Assembly: GCA_965198565.1 (NCBI GenBank)
Contig: OZ240665.1
Coordinates: 3,162,001 to 3,226,000 of the forward strand
Reading direction: 5' to 3'
Length of the DNA stretch: 64,000 nt
Source: LMUY01 sp965198565
GTDB taxonomy: Bacteria; Pseudomonadota; Alphaproteobacteria; Acetobacterales; Acetobacteraceae
In this document: one piece after another, positions 8,804-17,348 of the stretch
Numbering within the stretch: position 1 is the first letter of the stretch
Layout of the letters: every line of letters begins with the position of its first letter
The notes under the pieces: generated by a model
The model's input: the letters and a program-made list of their open reading frames with translations, nothing else
What the model was told of the DNA's origin: nothing
The model's database searches: none
Made by a program: the position numbers and the translations under genes

Positions 8804-9556
8804 ATGCCCAACCCTACTCTGGCGGACCGGCTGGCCCCGGCCCGCGAAAGCTGGCGCCCGCAACGGGACCCGAGCGATGCCGGGCCGCTGATCCGGCGGG
8901 CGGCGCTGATCGTGGCGGGGGTCGCGTGCTTCGGCGCCGTGGCGGGCGGCGGCTACGCGCTGCTGCGGGGGCATAGCCACGGCGTGCCGGTGATCGAGGC
9001 CGACAGCCGGCCGATCCGGGTGAAGCCGGACAATCCCGGCGGCTTGCAGATCTCCGGCGAGGAGCAGCAGATCATGGACGGCAGCGACACCACGCATGCC
9101 GATGTGATGGCGCCGCCGCCGGAAGCGCCCGCGCCGCAAGTGCTGGCGGCCGAAATCCAGGCGGCGCACCCCGCGGCTCCGGCTGCAGCCCCCGCGCCGG
9201 TTGGCCCGGCGCCGGTCGCGATGGACGCGCCGCCCGCAGCGGCACCGCCTGCCGCGCCGCCCGCCCCCGTGGTGGCCGTGCCCGCGCCGCGCGCGTCGGT
9301 GATGCCGGCTGGCAAGGTCGAGGTGCAGCTTGCCGCGATGACGACGCGTGATGGGGCGACGGCTGAGTGGGCGCGGCTGGCCAAGAAGATGCCGGAGCTG
9401 CTGGGCGGCCGCCATCCCGCCATCGTGCAGACCGAGCAGGACGGCAAGACGTTCTACCGCCTGCGCACGGGCGGCTTTGCCGATGCGCAAGCTGCCGCCG
9501 CGTTCTGCAGCCGGGTGCGCGAGAAGGGTGGCGCCTGTGCCGTCGAGCGGTCGTAG
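8804..9556 (+). CDS. SPOR domain membrane protein
   Basis: 250 residues. There is one transmembrane helix at about residues 25-50 (RRAALIVAGVACFGAVAGG), a long alanine/proline-rich periplasmic linker, and a C-terminal SPOR domain (about 165-250: KVEVQLAAMTTRDGATAEWARL, then FYRLRTGGFADAQAAAAFC). SPOR domains bind denuded peptidoglycan at the septum. The position directly after argS and before nagZ is common in alphaproteobacteria, which supports a cell-wall or division role. Confidence 0.85.
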   Translation: MPNPTLADRLAPARESWRPQRDPSDAGPLIRRAALIVAGVACFGAVAGGGYALLRGHSHGVPVIEADSRPIRVKPDNPGGLQISGEEQQIMDGSDTTHADVMAPPPEAPAPQVLAAEIQAAHPAAPAAAPAPVGPAPVAMDAPPAAAPPAAPPAPVVAVPAPRASVMPAGKVEVQLAAMTTRDGATAEWARLAKKMPELLGGRHPAIVQTEQDGKTFYRLRTGGFADAQAAAAFCSRVREKGGACAVERS

Positions 9557-9585
9557 CGCTTGGACGTGACCGCGCCGTGTGGATG

Positions 9586-9703
9586 TCTCCCTCTCCCGCT
9601 TGCGGGAGAGGGTCGGGGTGAGGGTGTGTCGCCCAAGCTTCCGGCCGTTCCCGGAGGGCACCGCCACCCTCACCCTAACCCTCTCCCGCCAGCGGGAGAG
9701 GGA
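9586..9703. repeat. Palindromic repeat doublet, copy 3
   Basis: Two inverted units of the same family. The arms are CCCTCTCCCGC / GCGGGAGAGGG and the inner tails contain GGGTGAGGG. Unlike copies 1 and 2 it lies between two genes in the same direction (SPOR protein and nagZ), so it would be transcribed as a double hairpin. Confidence 0.8.
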
Positions 9704-9732
9704 ATGCTTGTGCGGTGTGGCGCCGCTCTACG

Positions 9733-10737
9733 ATGAAGCCCGTCATCGTCGGCGTTGCCGGCCTCCAGGTCGCTCCCGACGAAGCCGTCCTGCTGCGAGA
9801 ACACCACCCGGCGGGGGTCATCCTGTTTGCGCGCAACATCGACACGCCGGGCCAACTCGCCGCGCTCACGCTCGAACTCGCCCGGCTGCTGCCGCCGCTG
9901 GCCAGCATCATGATCGACCAGGAGGGCGGACGCGTCGCCCGGTTGCGGCCGCCGCACTGGCTGCGGCACCCGCCCGCGGCCGCCTACGGAACCCTCTTCG
10001 CCACCAACCCGCCCGCCGCCATCCGCGCCGCCTGGCTGTCCGGCGCGCTGATCGGGCTGGAAGCGGCCGCGGTGGGCATCGACGTCGTCACCGCCCCCGT
10101 GCTCGACCGCGCGGTGCCGGGCGCGGACGCCATCATCGGGAATCGCGCCTTCGCCGCCGACCCGGCTGTCGTGGGCGAGCTCGCCGCCGGCTTTGCCGCG
10201 GGGGTGCTGGCGGCGGGGGTGCAGCCGGTCGGCAAGCACGCGCCGGGTCACGGCCGGGCCACGGTCGACAGCCATGCCACCCTGCCGCAGGTGGACGTCA
10301 CCCAAGACGACGACCTGGCGCCGTTCATCCGCTGTGCCCATCTGCCTTGGATGATGACCGCCCACATCGTCTACGCCGCCGACGACCCGGCGCGCCCCGC
10401 CACGCTCTCGCCCACGGTGATCAGCGAGGTGATCCGGGGACGGATCGGCTTTGCCGGCGTGCTGGTCAGCGACGACCTCGGCATGGGCGCGCTCTCCGGC
10501 CCGCCCGCCGAACGCGCCCGCGCCGCCCTGGAGGCGGGTTGCGACCTGGCGCTGAACTGCTCGGGCATGCTCGATGAAACCGCCGCCGTGCTGGAGGCCT
10601 GCCCAGACGCGCCCGAGCCGACCCTGATGCGGCTGCGTGCAGCGACCTTCCTGGCCGAGCGCTCCCGCCAGGCGCTCGACGCCTCGGCGCTGCTGGCCGA
10701 ACGCGACGGGCTGCTCGCCGAAGCGCCACGACTGTGA
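9733..10737 (+). CDS. nagZ: Beta-N-acetylhexosaminidase
   Basis: 334 residues from ATG 9733 (an upstream in-frame start at 9715 lies next to the repeat and is less likely). Glycoside hydrolase family 3, cytoplasmic; removes N-acetylglucosamine from anhydromuropeptides during peptidoglycan recycling. Visible motifs: MIDQEGGRVARLRPP, the active-site loop KHAPGHGRATVDSH (usual form KHFPGHG..xxDSH, here Ala replaces Phe), and VLVSDDLGMGAL carrying the nucleophile Asp. The next gene starts inside its stop codon (GTGA overlap). Confidence 0.93.
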   Translation: MKPVIVGVAGLQVAPDEAVLLREHHPAGVILFARNIDTPGQLAALTLELARLLPPLASIMIDQEGGRVARLRPPHWLRHPPAAAYGTLFATNPPAAIRAAWLSGALIGLEAAAVGIDVVTAPVLDRAVPGADAIIGNRAFAADPAVVGELAAGFAAGVLAAGVQPVGKHAPGHGRATVDSHATLPQVDVTQDDDLAPFIRCAHLPWMMTAHIVYAADDPARPATLSPTVISEVIRGRIGFAGVLVSDDLGMGALSGPPAERARAALEAGCDLALNCSGMLDETAAVLEACPDAPEPTLMRLRAATFLAERSRQALDASALLAERDGLLAEAPRL

Positions 10738-11435
10738 ACATGGTTTGGGCCGACATCGCGCTCACCATCGTGGCCGCCATTGGCGCCATCACGCTGCACG
10801 AGGCGGCGCATGGGTTCGCTGCCTGGGGGCTGGGCGACGACACGGCGCGCTCGATGGGGCGGCTATCGCTGAACCCGCTGCGCCATATCGACCGGTTCGG
10901 CACCATCATCCTGCCGGGCCTGCTGCTGATCAGCCAACTCGTCCTGATCCGGCATGTCGCCTTCATGTTCGGCTGGGCCAAGCCGGTGCCGGTCAACGCC
11001 AGCCGCTTCCGCCACCCGCGGCAGGACATGGCGCTGGTCGCCGCCGCCGGCCCGGCGATGAACTTCTTGCTCGCGTGGCTGGCGGCCTTGGCGCTCTTCC
11101 CGGCCGATCGCTGGGCCGGCCTGCCCGGCGATCTCGCGGTCAGCTTCCTCACCTCGTTCATCGTGACCAACCTGGTGCTCGGGCTGTTCAACCTGCTGCC
11201 GATCCCGCCGCTCGATGGCGGCCGCATCGTGGTGGGGGTGCTGCCGATCAAGCTGGCGATCCGCTGGGCGCGGCTGGAGCGGGCGGGGATTGTCGTGGTG
11301 ATGCTGGCCGTGTTCCTGCTGCCCGCGGCGTTGCGCGAGTTCGGCATCGCGTTCGACCCGGTGGGTTCGGCGCTCAACACCGTCATCCCCCGCGCCTACG
11401 ACCTGGTCTTGCTCCTGGCGGGCCATGGCGCCTGA
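10734..11435 (+). CDS. Site-2 protease family (M50) membrane metalloprotease
   Basis: 233 residues, polytopic membrane protein. The zinc motif HEAAH is at residues 22-26 in the first helix and the third ligand is in NLLPIPPLDGGRI, both defining the M50/S2P family. It is a short form without PDZ domain, like the YwhC/Rv-type proteases often placed next to scpA in alphaproteobacteria. GTG 10734 overlaps the nagZ stop; ATG 10740 is also possible. The substrate is unknown. Its end overlaps scpA by 11 bp. Confidence 0.88.
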   Translation: MNMVWADIALTIVAAIGAITLHEAAHGFAAWGLGDDTARSMGRLSLNPLRHIDRFGTIILPGLLLISQLVLIRHVAFMFGWAKPVPVNASRFRHPRQDMALVAAAGPAMNFLLAWLAALALFPADRWAGLPGDLAVSFLTSFIVTNLVLGLFNLLPIPPLDGGRIVVGVLPIKLAIRWARLERAGIVVVMLAVFLLPAALREFGIAFDPVGSALNTVIPRAYDLVLLLAGHGA

Positions 11436-12201
11436 GGCCACGCAAGCGGTGCGGCTGGACCTGCAGCTCGACGGCTTCGAGGGGCCGCTGGACCTGCTGC
11501 TCGAGCTTGCCCGGGCGCAGAAAGTCGATCTTGCCCGAATCTCCATCCTGCGGCTGGTGGAGCAGTTCCTAGCCGCGGTCGAGGGCGCGCGCCGGGTGCG
11601 GCTGGAGCTGGCGGCGGACTGGCTGGTGATGGCGGCTTGGCTCACCTGGCTGAAATCCCGCCTGCTGCTGCCGGACGACGTGCCCGAGGCGGAAGAGGGG
11701 CTGGAGGCGGCCGACGTGCTGGCGGCCCGGCTGCTGGCGCTGCAGGGCATCCGCGCCGCCGCCGCCTGGCTGGCCGACCGCCCGGCGCTGGGGCGGGACG
11801 TTTGGGCCCGCGGCGAGGCCGAAAACCTGACCGAGGTGGACCGTTCCGGTCTATCGGCCGACGCAGCCAGCCTGATGCGCGCCTATCTCGCGGCCGTCCG
11901 CCGCGGCGGCGGCAAGCGGTCGTATCGACCCGGCGCCTTGCCGCTGTGGAGCGTGGCGGACGCGCTGGGCCGGCTCGCCGCCATGGTGGGGCATGTGCCG
12001 GATTGGTCGGTGCTCGAGCGTTTCCTGCCCGAGCTGGCGCCGGACCCGCTGGCCCGCCGGGCGGCTTTGGCCAGCACCTTGCTCGCCGGGCTCGAATTGG
12101 CGCGGGACGGCCGGCTGCGCATCCGGCAGGAGCAGCCGTTCGGCCCGATTCTGCTCGCGGGCGCTGCCGATGGCCTGCTCGCGGGTGCCGCCGATGGATG
12201 A
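11425..12201 (+). CDS. scpA: Segregation and condensation protein A
   Basis: 258 residues. Kleisin subunit of the Smc-ScpAB condensin. The N-terminal DGFEGPLDLLLELARAQKVDL is the ScpA signature, followed by ADWLVMAAWLTWLKSRLLLP. The C-terminal winged-helix that contacts the Smc head ends near 240. A short LLAGAADGLLAGAADG repeat forms the tail and overlaps the scpB start by 8 bp, giving translational coupling. Confidence 0.95.
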   Translation: MAPEATQAVRLDLQLDGFEGPLDLLLELARAQKVDLARISILRLVEQFLAAVEGARRVRLELAADWLVMAAWLTWLKSRLLLPDDVPEAEEGLEAADVLAARLLALQGIRAAAAWLADRPALGRDVWARGEAENLTEVDRSGLSADAASLMRAYLAAVRRGGGKRSYRPGALPLWSVADALGRLAAMVGHVPDWSVLERFLPELAPDPLARRAALASTLLAGLELARDGRLRIRQEQPFGPILLAGAADGLLAGAADG

Positions 12202-12760
12202 GGATCACCTGCGGCTGGCCGAAGCGTTGGTGTTCGCCAGCGTCGACCCGGTGCCGGCGCGCGCGCTGCAGCAGTTGCTGCCGGACGGCATGGAGGCGGA
12301 GGCCGTGCTGTCCGCGCTGCAGGCCCATTGCGCCGGACGAGGCGCGGTGCTGGTGGAGGTGGCGGGCGGCTGGCAGTTCCGCACCGCGCCTGATCTGGCT
12401 CCGGTGTTGCGCCGGGTCGTGGCCCAGCCCCGCCGGCTGCCGCGGGCGGCGATGGAGACGCTGGCCATCATCGCCTACCACCAGCCGGTGACCCGCCCCG
12501 AGATCGAGGAAATGCGCGGCGCCTCGCTGTCGCAGCAGACCATGGACGCCTTGTTGGAACACGGCCTGATTGCATCCGCCGGGCAGCGCGAGGTGCCGGG
12601 GCGGCCCACGCTGTGGCAGACCACGCCCGCCTTTCTCGCCCAATTCGGCCTGCGAGACTTGCGCGACCTGCCCAAGCGGGAGGATTTGCTGGTGGAGCCG
12701 GCCCCCGTCATCCCCATCTCTGCAGCCGAGCCGGGCGCGGATTTCCCAGCCCCGGAGTGA
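12194..12760 (+). CDS. scpB: Segregation and condensation protein B
   Basis: 188 residues from ATG 12194 (overlaps the scpA stop). Dimeric winged-helix partner of ScpA in chromosome condensation. Visible signatures: LRLAEALVFASVDPV at the N-terminus, then AAMETLAIIAYHQPVTRPEIEEMRG, GLIASAGQREVPGRPTLWQTT and FLAQFGLRDLRDLP. All are classic ScpB blocks. The last 20 residues are acidic and proline-rich. Confidence 0.95.
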   Translation: MDEDHLRLAEALVFASVDPVPARALQQLLPDGMEAEAVLSALQAHCAGRGAVLVEVAGGWQFRTAPDLAPVLRRVVAQPRRLPRAAMETLAIIAYHQPVTRPEIEEMRGASLSQQTMDALLEHGLIASAGQREVPGRPTLWQTTPAFLAQFGLRDLRDLPKREDLLVEPAPVIPISAAEPGADFPAPE

Positions 12761-12792
12761 CATGCTAGATCGGGCGCAGGAGTGGGGCTGAC

Positions 12793-13266
12793 ATGTTTGA
12801 CTTTGCTTGGTCTGAATTTGCGCTGATTGGCGTGGTGGCGCTGGTTTTGATCGGGCCGAAGGACTTGCCGATCGCCATCAAGGCGGTCAGCGGCATGGTC
12901 AAGAAGGCCCGGCGCATGGCCGCCGAGTTCCAGACCCATGTGGACGAGATGGTGAAGGAGGCCGACCTGCACGAAGTCCGCGACGGCATCCGCCAGATCC
13001 GCGGCATGGACATCCGCGGCACCATCGCGCGCGCGGTGGACAATGACGGCTCGATCCGGAAGGCGTTTGCCGACCCGGCGCGCACGCCGCCCCCCGTGGT
13101 GACCACGCCGGCCGAGTCCGTGCCGGTGGAGAGCCGGGCCGAGCACGGCATTGCCGCTCCCGAGGCGCCCGCGTTCATCCCGCCGGAGGACGCGACGCCG
13201 CCCGAGCCGCCGCCCGCCTTCATCCCGCCGAGCGCCGCGCACGCGCACAGTGCCGCTCGCGTCTGA
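12793..13266 (+). CDS. tatB: Twin-arginine translocase subunit TatB
   Basis: 157 residues. One N-terminal transmembrane helix (FDFAWSEFALIGVVALVLIGPKDLP) with the invariant Glu and a GPKDLP hinge, then an amphipathic helix and a long Pro/Ala-rich tail (about 90-157). The GPK.LP hinge and tatC next door identify TatB rather than TatA. No tatA is in the window. RBS-like AGGAG lies upstream at 12778. Confidence 0.93.
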   Translation: MFDFAWSEFALIGVVALVLIGPKDLPIAIKAVSGMVKKARRMAAEFQTHVDEMVKEADLHEVRDGIRQIRGMDIRGTIARAVDNDGSIRKAFADPARTPPPVVTTPAESVPVESRAEHGIAAPEAPAFIPPEDATPPEPPPAFIPPSAAHAHSAARV

Positions 13267-13290
13267 TCCGGATTGTCAGGAACCGCCGAC

Positions 13291-14076
13291 GTGGCCGACG
13301 AGACGGAAGACCCGATCCACGATACCCCCATGCCGCTGCTCGCCCATTTGGTGGAGCTGCGGCGGCGGCTGATGTGGGCGGGCGGCGGCTTCATGCTGAT
13401 GTTCTTCGTCTGCTATCATTTTGCCGGCGCGATCTACTCGTTCCTCGCGCGCCCGTTGGCGACCGTCCTGGCGGCGCAGTCCGGCGGCGGCGACCCGCAC
13501 CTGATCTACACGGCGCTGACCGAGGCGTTTTTCACCCATTTGCGGGTGGCGGTGTTTGGCGCGGCCTTCCTGTCGTTCCCGGTGATCGCGAGCCAGATTT
13601 ATCTGTTCGTGGCGCCGGGCCTGTATCGCAGCGAGAAGCGGGCGTTTCTGCCGTTCTTGATCGCGACCCCGGTGCTGTTCGTGCTGGGCGCGGCGTTGGC
13701 GTATTACTTCGTGTTTCCCGTAGCTTGGTCGTTCTTCGCTTCGTTCCAGACCCCCACCGGCGCGGGCGGCTTGCCGATCGAGCTGCAGCCGAAGGTGGGC
13801 GAGTATCTGGACTTGGTGATGAAGGTGATCTTCGCCTTCGGCATCGCCTTCCAACTGCCGGTGCTGCTGACTTTGCTGGCCAAGGTGGGGATCGTGAGTT
13901 CGGCGGGGCTGCGGCGGATGCGGCGCTATGCGTGGGTGGGCATGTTCGTGGTGGCCGCGGTGCTGGCGCCGCCCGACGTGATCACGCAGTGCGGCTTGGC
14001 GGTCCCGCTGATTGCGCTGTACGAGATATCGATCTTCTCGGCGCGGTTCGTGGAGAAGCGGCGGGTGGCGGCGTGA
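13291..14076 (+). CDS. tatC: Twin-arginine translocase subunit TatC
   Basis: 261 residues from GTG 13291, preferred over TTG 13273 because an AGGA sequence lies about 10 bp upstream and the resulting N-terminus ADETEDPIHDTPMPLLAHLVELRRRL is typical. Six transmembrane helices; signature VELRRRL for the cytoplasmic N-terminus and FLPFLIATPVLFVLGAALAYYFVFP. Recognises Tat signal peptides together with TatB. The substrate-binding protein at 21331 has a plausible Tat signal. Confidence 0.95.
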   Translation: MADETEDPIHDTPMPLLAHLVELRRRLMWAGGGFMLMFFVCYHFAGAIYSFLARPLATVLAAQSGGGDPHLIYTALTEAFFTHLRVAVFGAAFLSFPVIASQIYLFVAPGLYRSEKRAFLPFLIATPVLFVLGAALAYYFVFPVAWSFFASFQTPTGAGGLPIELQPKVGEYLDLVMKVIFAFGIAFQLPVLLTLLAKVGIVSSAGLRRMRRYAWVGMFVVAAVLAPPDVITQCGLAVPLIALYEISIFSARFVEKRRVAA

Positions 14077-14088
14077 GGGCTGTCGTAG

Positions 14089-14286
14089 CTAATGCCGGAG
14101 CGCGCGAAGCAGGAATGTAAGCAGCCCGATCACCGCCGCCATCAAGCCGGCTCCAGCGCCCGCAGCGACGGCCATGGCTTTCCACGGATCCCAGCGGACT
14201 TGGGTCTTGAAGTGCTCAGTTTGAACCGCGATCAGCTCTACCATCATTTCGTGTTCAAGAATTCCCTGGTCTGTGGTGAGCGGCAC
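14089..14286 (-). CDS. Small single-pass membrane protein, unrecognised
   Basis: 65 residues from GTG 14286. A charged N-terminal half (LEHEMMVELIAVQTEHFKTQVRWDPWKAM) is followed by one hydrophobic helix (about 42-62: AAGAGAGLMAAVIGLLTFLLRA). No clear ribosome binding site is seen. It is convergent with tatC and divergent from serS. The topology and the lack of any competing reading support a gene, but I know no family and the call is tentative. Confidence 0.45.
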   Translation of the reverse strand: MPLTTDQGILEHEMMVELIAVQTEHFKTQVRWDPWKAMAVAAGAGAGLMAAVIGLLTFLLRALRH

Positions 14287-14377
14287 GCCGGTAGATTAAG
14301 CGTGGACAGCGGCGGCCTGGGAACCATTACATACGAACGCATGTCTGCAGGCCAATAGATCTCGAGCAAGGTTCACC

Positions 14378-15643
14378 ATGCACGATTTGCGTATGATACG
14401 CGACGATCCAAGTGCGTTTGACGCCGCCCTTGTCCGGCGCAGCCTGAGTCCACTTGCCGGCATGATCGTTGCCATCGACGCTGAACGCCGCTCCGCGGTC
14501 ACCGAGCTTGGCGAGCGGCAGGCGCGCCGCAATGCGCTGGCCAAGCAGGTCGGTCAGCTTCGCCGCACCGGCGCCGATACGGCCGCCATCGAAGCCGAAG
14601 CCACCGCGTTGCGCGACGACATGGCGGCACTGGAATCCCGCGCCGCCACCCTGCAGGCCGATATCGACGCCCGCCTCGCCGGCCTGCCCAACATCCTCGA
14701 CCCCGACGTACCGGACGGCGCCGACGAGACCGCCAACGTGGAGCAAAAGCAGGTCGGCACCCCCGCCGCACTCCCTGCCCCCAAGCAACACTTCGAGCTG
14801 GGCGAGGCGCTGGGGATGATGGACTTCGCCGCCGCGGCCAAGCTCGCCGGCTCCCGGTTCACCGTTCTGCGCGGGCCGCTTGCGCGGATGGAGCGGGCGC
14901 TCGGCCAGTGGATGATCGACCTGCACACCACCGAGCACGGCTACGAGGAAACCGCCGTCCCGCTGCTGGTCAACGACGCCACCGCCTATGGCTCGAACCA
15001 GCTCCCCAAGTTCGTGGAGGACATGTTCCGCACCACCGATGGGCGCTGGCTGATCCCGACCGCCGAGGTGCCGCTTACCAACCTGGTGGCAGGCGAGATC
15101 GTGCCCGAAGCCAAGCTGCCTATGCGCTTCACCGCGCTCACCGACTGCTTCCGCTCCGAGGCCGGGTCGGCCGGGCGGGACACGCGGGGGATGCTGCGGC
15201 AGCACCAGTTCCGCAAATGCGAGCTGGTCTCCATCACCCGCCCGCAGGACAGCGACGCCGAGCACGAGCGCATGACGCGCTGCGCCGAGACCGTGCTCGA
15301 GCGCCTGGGCCTGCCGTATCGCCGCATGCTGCTGTGCGCCGGCGACACCGGGTTCGGCGCGGCCAAGACCTTCGACCTGGAAGTCTGGCTGCCGGGGCAG
15401 GGGGCGTGGCGGGAAATCAGCTCCTGCTCCAACACGCGCGCCTTCCAGGCCCGGCGCATGAACGCGCGCTATCGCCCGGCAGAGGGCAAGGTCGAGTTCG
15501 TGCACAGCCTGAACGGCTCCGGCGTGGCGGTCGGCCGCGCGCTGATCGCCGTGATGGAGACCTATCAGCAGCCCGATGGTTCCATCGTCGTGCCCGAGGT
15601 GCTGCGGCCCTATATGGGCGGGATGGAGCGCGTGGGCGGCTGA
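14378..15643 (+). CDS. serS: Seryl-tRNA synthetase
   Basis: 421 residues, class II synthetase. The N-terminal coiled-coil arm (about 25-105) binds the long variable arm of tRNA-Ser. The catalytic core has motif 2 FRSEAGSAGRDTRGMLRQHQF, the Ser-specific TAEVPLTN, and motif 3 GSGVAVGRALIAVMETYQ. The length is normal for the family. Confidence 0.97.
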   Translation: MHDLRMIRDDPSAFDAALVRRSLSPLAGMIVAIDAERRSAVTELGERQARRNALAKQVGQLRRTGADTAAIEAEATALRDDMAALESRAATLQADIDARLAGLPNILDPDVPDGADETANVEQKQVGTPAALPAPKQHFELGEALGMMDFAAAAKLAGSRFTVLRGPLARMERALGQWMIDLHTTEHGYEETAVPLLVNDATAYGSNQLPKFVEDMFRTTDGRWLIPTAEVPLTNLVAGEIVPEAKLPMRFTALTDCFRSEAGSAGRDTRGMLRQHQFRKCELVSITRPQDSDAEHERMTRCAETVLERLGLPYRRMLLCAGDTGFGAAKTFDLEVWLPGQGAWREISSCSNTRAFQARRMNARYRPAEGKVEFVHSLNGSGVAVGRALIAVMETYQQPDGSIVVPEVLRPYMGGMERVGG

Positions 15644-15682
15644 CCTAGCCCGCGCTGCCCAGCGGATGTAAGTTGTGTTCAC

Positions 15683-16297
15683 ATGAGCTTCGGGCGCGAC
15701 AGCTACCACCACGGCAACCTGCGCGAGGCGCTGGTCGAGGCGGCGCGGCGGCTGATCGTGGAGCGCGGGCTGGCGGGATTTGCCTTTGCCGAGCTGGCGC
15801 GGGCTGCGGGCGTCAGTCCGGCGGCGCCGTATCGGCACTTTCGCGACCGCAACGCCGTCATTGCCGAATTGGCCCGGCGGGGCTTCGACCATCTCGCCGA
15901 CGACCTTGCCGCTGCCTGGAACGACGGCCGCCCCGAGCCGGTGGTGGCGGTGGAGCGGGTGGGGCGCGCCTATCTCGCCTTCGCCCGGCGCGACCCGGCG
16001 GCCTACGCGGCCATGTTCGACGGCAACCCCGGCGAGGCCAGCTCCGCCCTGCGCGCGGCCGGCGACGCTGCCTTCGCCGTGGTGCGGCAGGCCACCGACG
16101 CGGCTTGCAGCGGCGCCGCTGGCCGCAGCCGGCCGCCCTCCCTGATGGTGGCGCTGCATGTCTGGTCGCTTTGCCATGGCATCGCGTCGCTGTTCACCGG
16201 GCCAGCGTCGCCGGGTCGCCGCCCGCTGCCAATGACGCCGGACGAGCTGCTGGAGGCTGGGCTGCTGGTGTATTTGCGCTCGCTGGGCCTCGGCTGA
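15683..16297 (+). CDS. TetR/AcrR family transcriptional regulator
   Basis: 204 residues. The N-terminal helix-turn-helix reads FAFAELARAAGVSPAAPYRHFRDRNAVIAEL. The C-terminal ligand-binding domain resembles the WHG-motif group: MVALHVWSLCHGIASLF with a variant of the WHG tripeptide. The operator and the ligand are unknown. It lies alone between serS and the DUF2852 gene; no obvious efflux or enzyme target is adjacent. Confidence 0.88.
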   Translation: MSFGRDSYHHGNLREALVEAARRLIVERGLAGFAFAELARAAGVSPAAPYRHFRDRNAVIAELARRGFDHLADDLAAAWNDGRPEPVVAVERVGRAYLAFARRDPAAYAAMFDGNPGEASSALRAAGDAAFAVVRQATDAACSGAAGRSRPPSLMVALHVWSLCHGIASLFTGPASPGRRPLPMTPDELLEAGLLVYLRSLGLG

Positions 16298-16391
16298 TCC
16301 GATAGATCACAATTCCGTGAGCGACTTTACGTGGACCGGGGGTGAGGGCATCTATGTGAAGGTGCTTAACATTCATCTTCGGAGTGGTTCC

Positions 16392-16784
16392 ATGGCCTAC
16401 GTTGCCAGCCGCCTTGACGAGATCGGCCGCCCCGCCTGGATTGCGCTCACCATCTTCGGGTTCTGGTTCTGGTGGCCGGTGGGCTTGGTGATCCTCGGCT
16501 ATCTGGCGTTCAGCCGCCGGGAGCGCCGCTTTGGCCGGGGCCGCTGGGAGTTTCCCGACATGCGTGGTCGCGCCCGTCGGTTCTCGTATACGCCCGCCTC
16601 GGGCAACCGCGCGTTCGACGACTACCGGTCGGAGACGCTGCGCCGGCTCGAGGACGAGCAGCGGGAGTTCGTGGAGTATCTGGAGCGGCTGCGCCAGGCG
16701 CGGGACAAGCAGGAGTTCGACCAGTTCATGGCCGACCGCCGCCGCCGCCCCGAGCCGTCGATGGACGAGGTGTCGCCGGCGTAA
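16392..16784 (+). CDS. DUF2852 family membrane protein
   Basis: 130 residues from ATG 16392, chosen for the GGAGTGG upstream; the longer frame from GTG 16317 lacks support. One tryptophan-rich transmembrane segment at about 10-40 (PAWIALTIFGFWFWWPVGLV), then a soluble basic tail with RAFDDYRSETLRRLEDEQREF, a hallmark of DUF2852, forming a helical region. The function of the family is unknown. Confidence 0.85.
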   Translation: MAYVASRLDEIGRPAWIALTIFGFWFWWPVGLVILGYLAFSRRERRFGRGRWEFPDMRGRARRFSYTPASGNRAFDDYRSETLRRLEDEQREFVEYLERLRQARDKQEFDQFMADRRRRPEPSMDEVSPA

Positions 16785-16818
16785 TCGCGCCTGCACTGCA
16801 CCCTCCCAATCCAGAACG

Positions 16819-16914
16819 CCCTCTCCCTCTGGGAGAGGGTTGGGTGAGGGGCCTCGCCCCAGTCGGTCGTGCGTGGACCCCCCTCACCCTAACCCTCTCC
16901 CGTAGGGAGAGGGC
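16819..16914. repeat. Palindromic repeat doublet, copy 4
   Basis: Two inverted units of the CCCTCTCCC/GGGAGAGGG family between the DUF2852 gene and yajC. The second unit has a shorter loop (CGTA). The rest of the gap up to 17015 holds only an 8-bp inverted repeat (TAGCCCCC at 16940 and GGGGGCTA at 16967). Confidence 0.8.
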
Positions 16915-17015
16915 ACTTAGCGTGGCGACGAGTGGGAGCTAGCCCCCAGCGCGCTTGACGGCGATGGGGGGCTATCTATGGTCCGCCGCGATTCACCCGG
17001 TATCTGGTAGACCCC

Positions 17016-17348
17016 ATGTTCATCACGCCCGCCCACGCGCAGGACTTCAGCAGCACGCTGGCGCAATACAGCAGCTTCCTGCCGATCGTGCTGATCTTCG
17101 GCGTGTTCTACTTCCTGCTGATCCGACCGCAGCAAACCGCCCAGAAGAAACTCAAGTCCCGACTCGCATCGTTGCGCCGGGGCGACAAGGTCGTCACCGG
17201 CGGCGGCCTGGTGGGGGTGGTGCAGCGGGTCAAGGACGGGTCCAACGAGGTGGAAATCGAACTCTCCCCCAACGTGCGGGTGACGGCGCTGCGGGAAACC
17301 ATCAACACGGTCATCGACCCGGTGGTCGCCAATGACACCAAGAAGTAG
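17016..17348 (+). CDS. yajC: Preprotein translocase accessory subunit YajC
   Basis: 110 residues. One transmembrane helix (about 20-45: FLPIVLIFGVFYFLLIRPQQ) ending in the family hallmark RPQQ, then a small soluble domain (LASLRRGDKVVTGGGLVGVV) typical of YajC. It works with SecDF in Sec-dependent export. In many alphaproteobacteria secD follows; here a hypothetical secreted protein follows instead, overlapping the 3' end by 17 bp. Confidence 0.95.
   Translation: MFITPAHAQDFSSTLAQYSSFLPIVLIFGVFYFLLIRPQQTAQKKLKSRLASLRRGDKVVTGGGLVGVVQRVKDGSNEVEIELSPNVRVTALRETINTVIDPVVANDTKK

Noticed and set aside
5786..9673. A 1295-codon open frame on the minus strand spanning the CoA-transferase, argS and SPOR genes
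   Set aside because: Only the 5786-6970 part is a real gene (CoA-transferase from ATG 6970). The rest is antisense to argS and the SPOR gene and shows the Arg/His/Gly-rich composition of GC-rich shadow frames.
14327..16177. Minus-strand 616-codon frame opposite serS and the TetR gene
   Set aside because: Shadow of serS and tetR in a GC-rich genome; no family resemblance.
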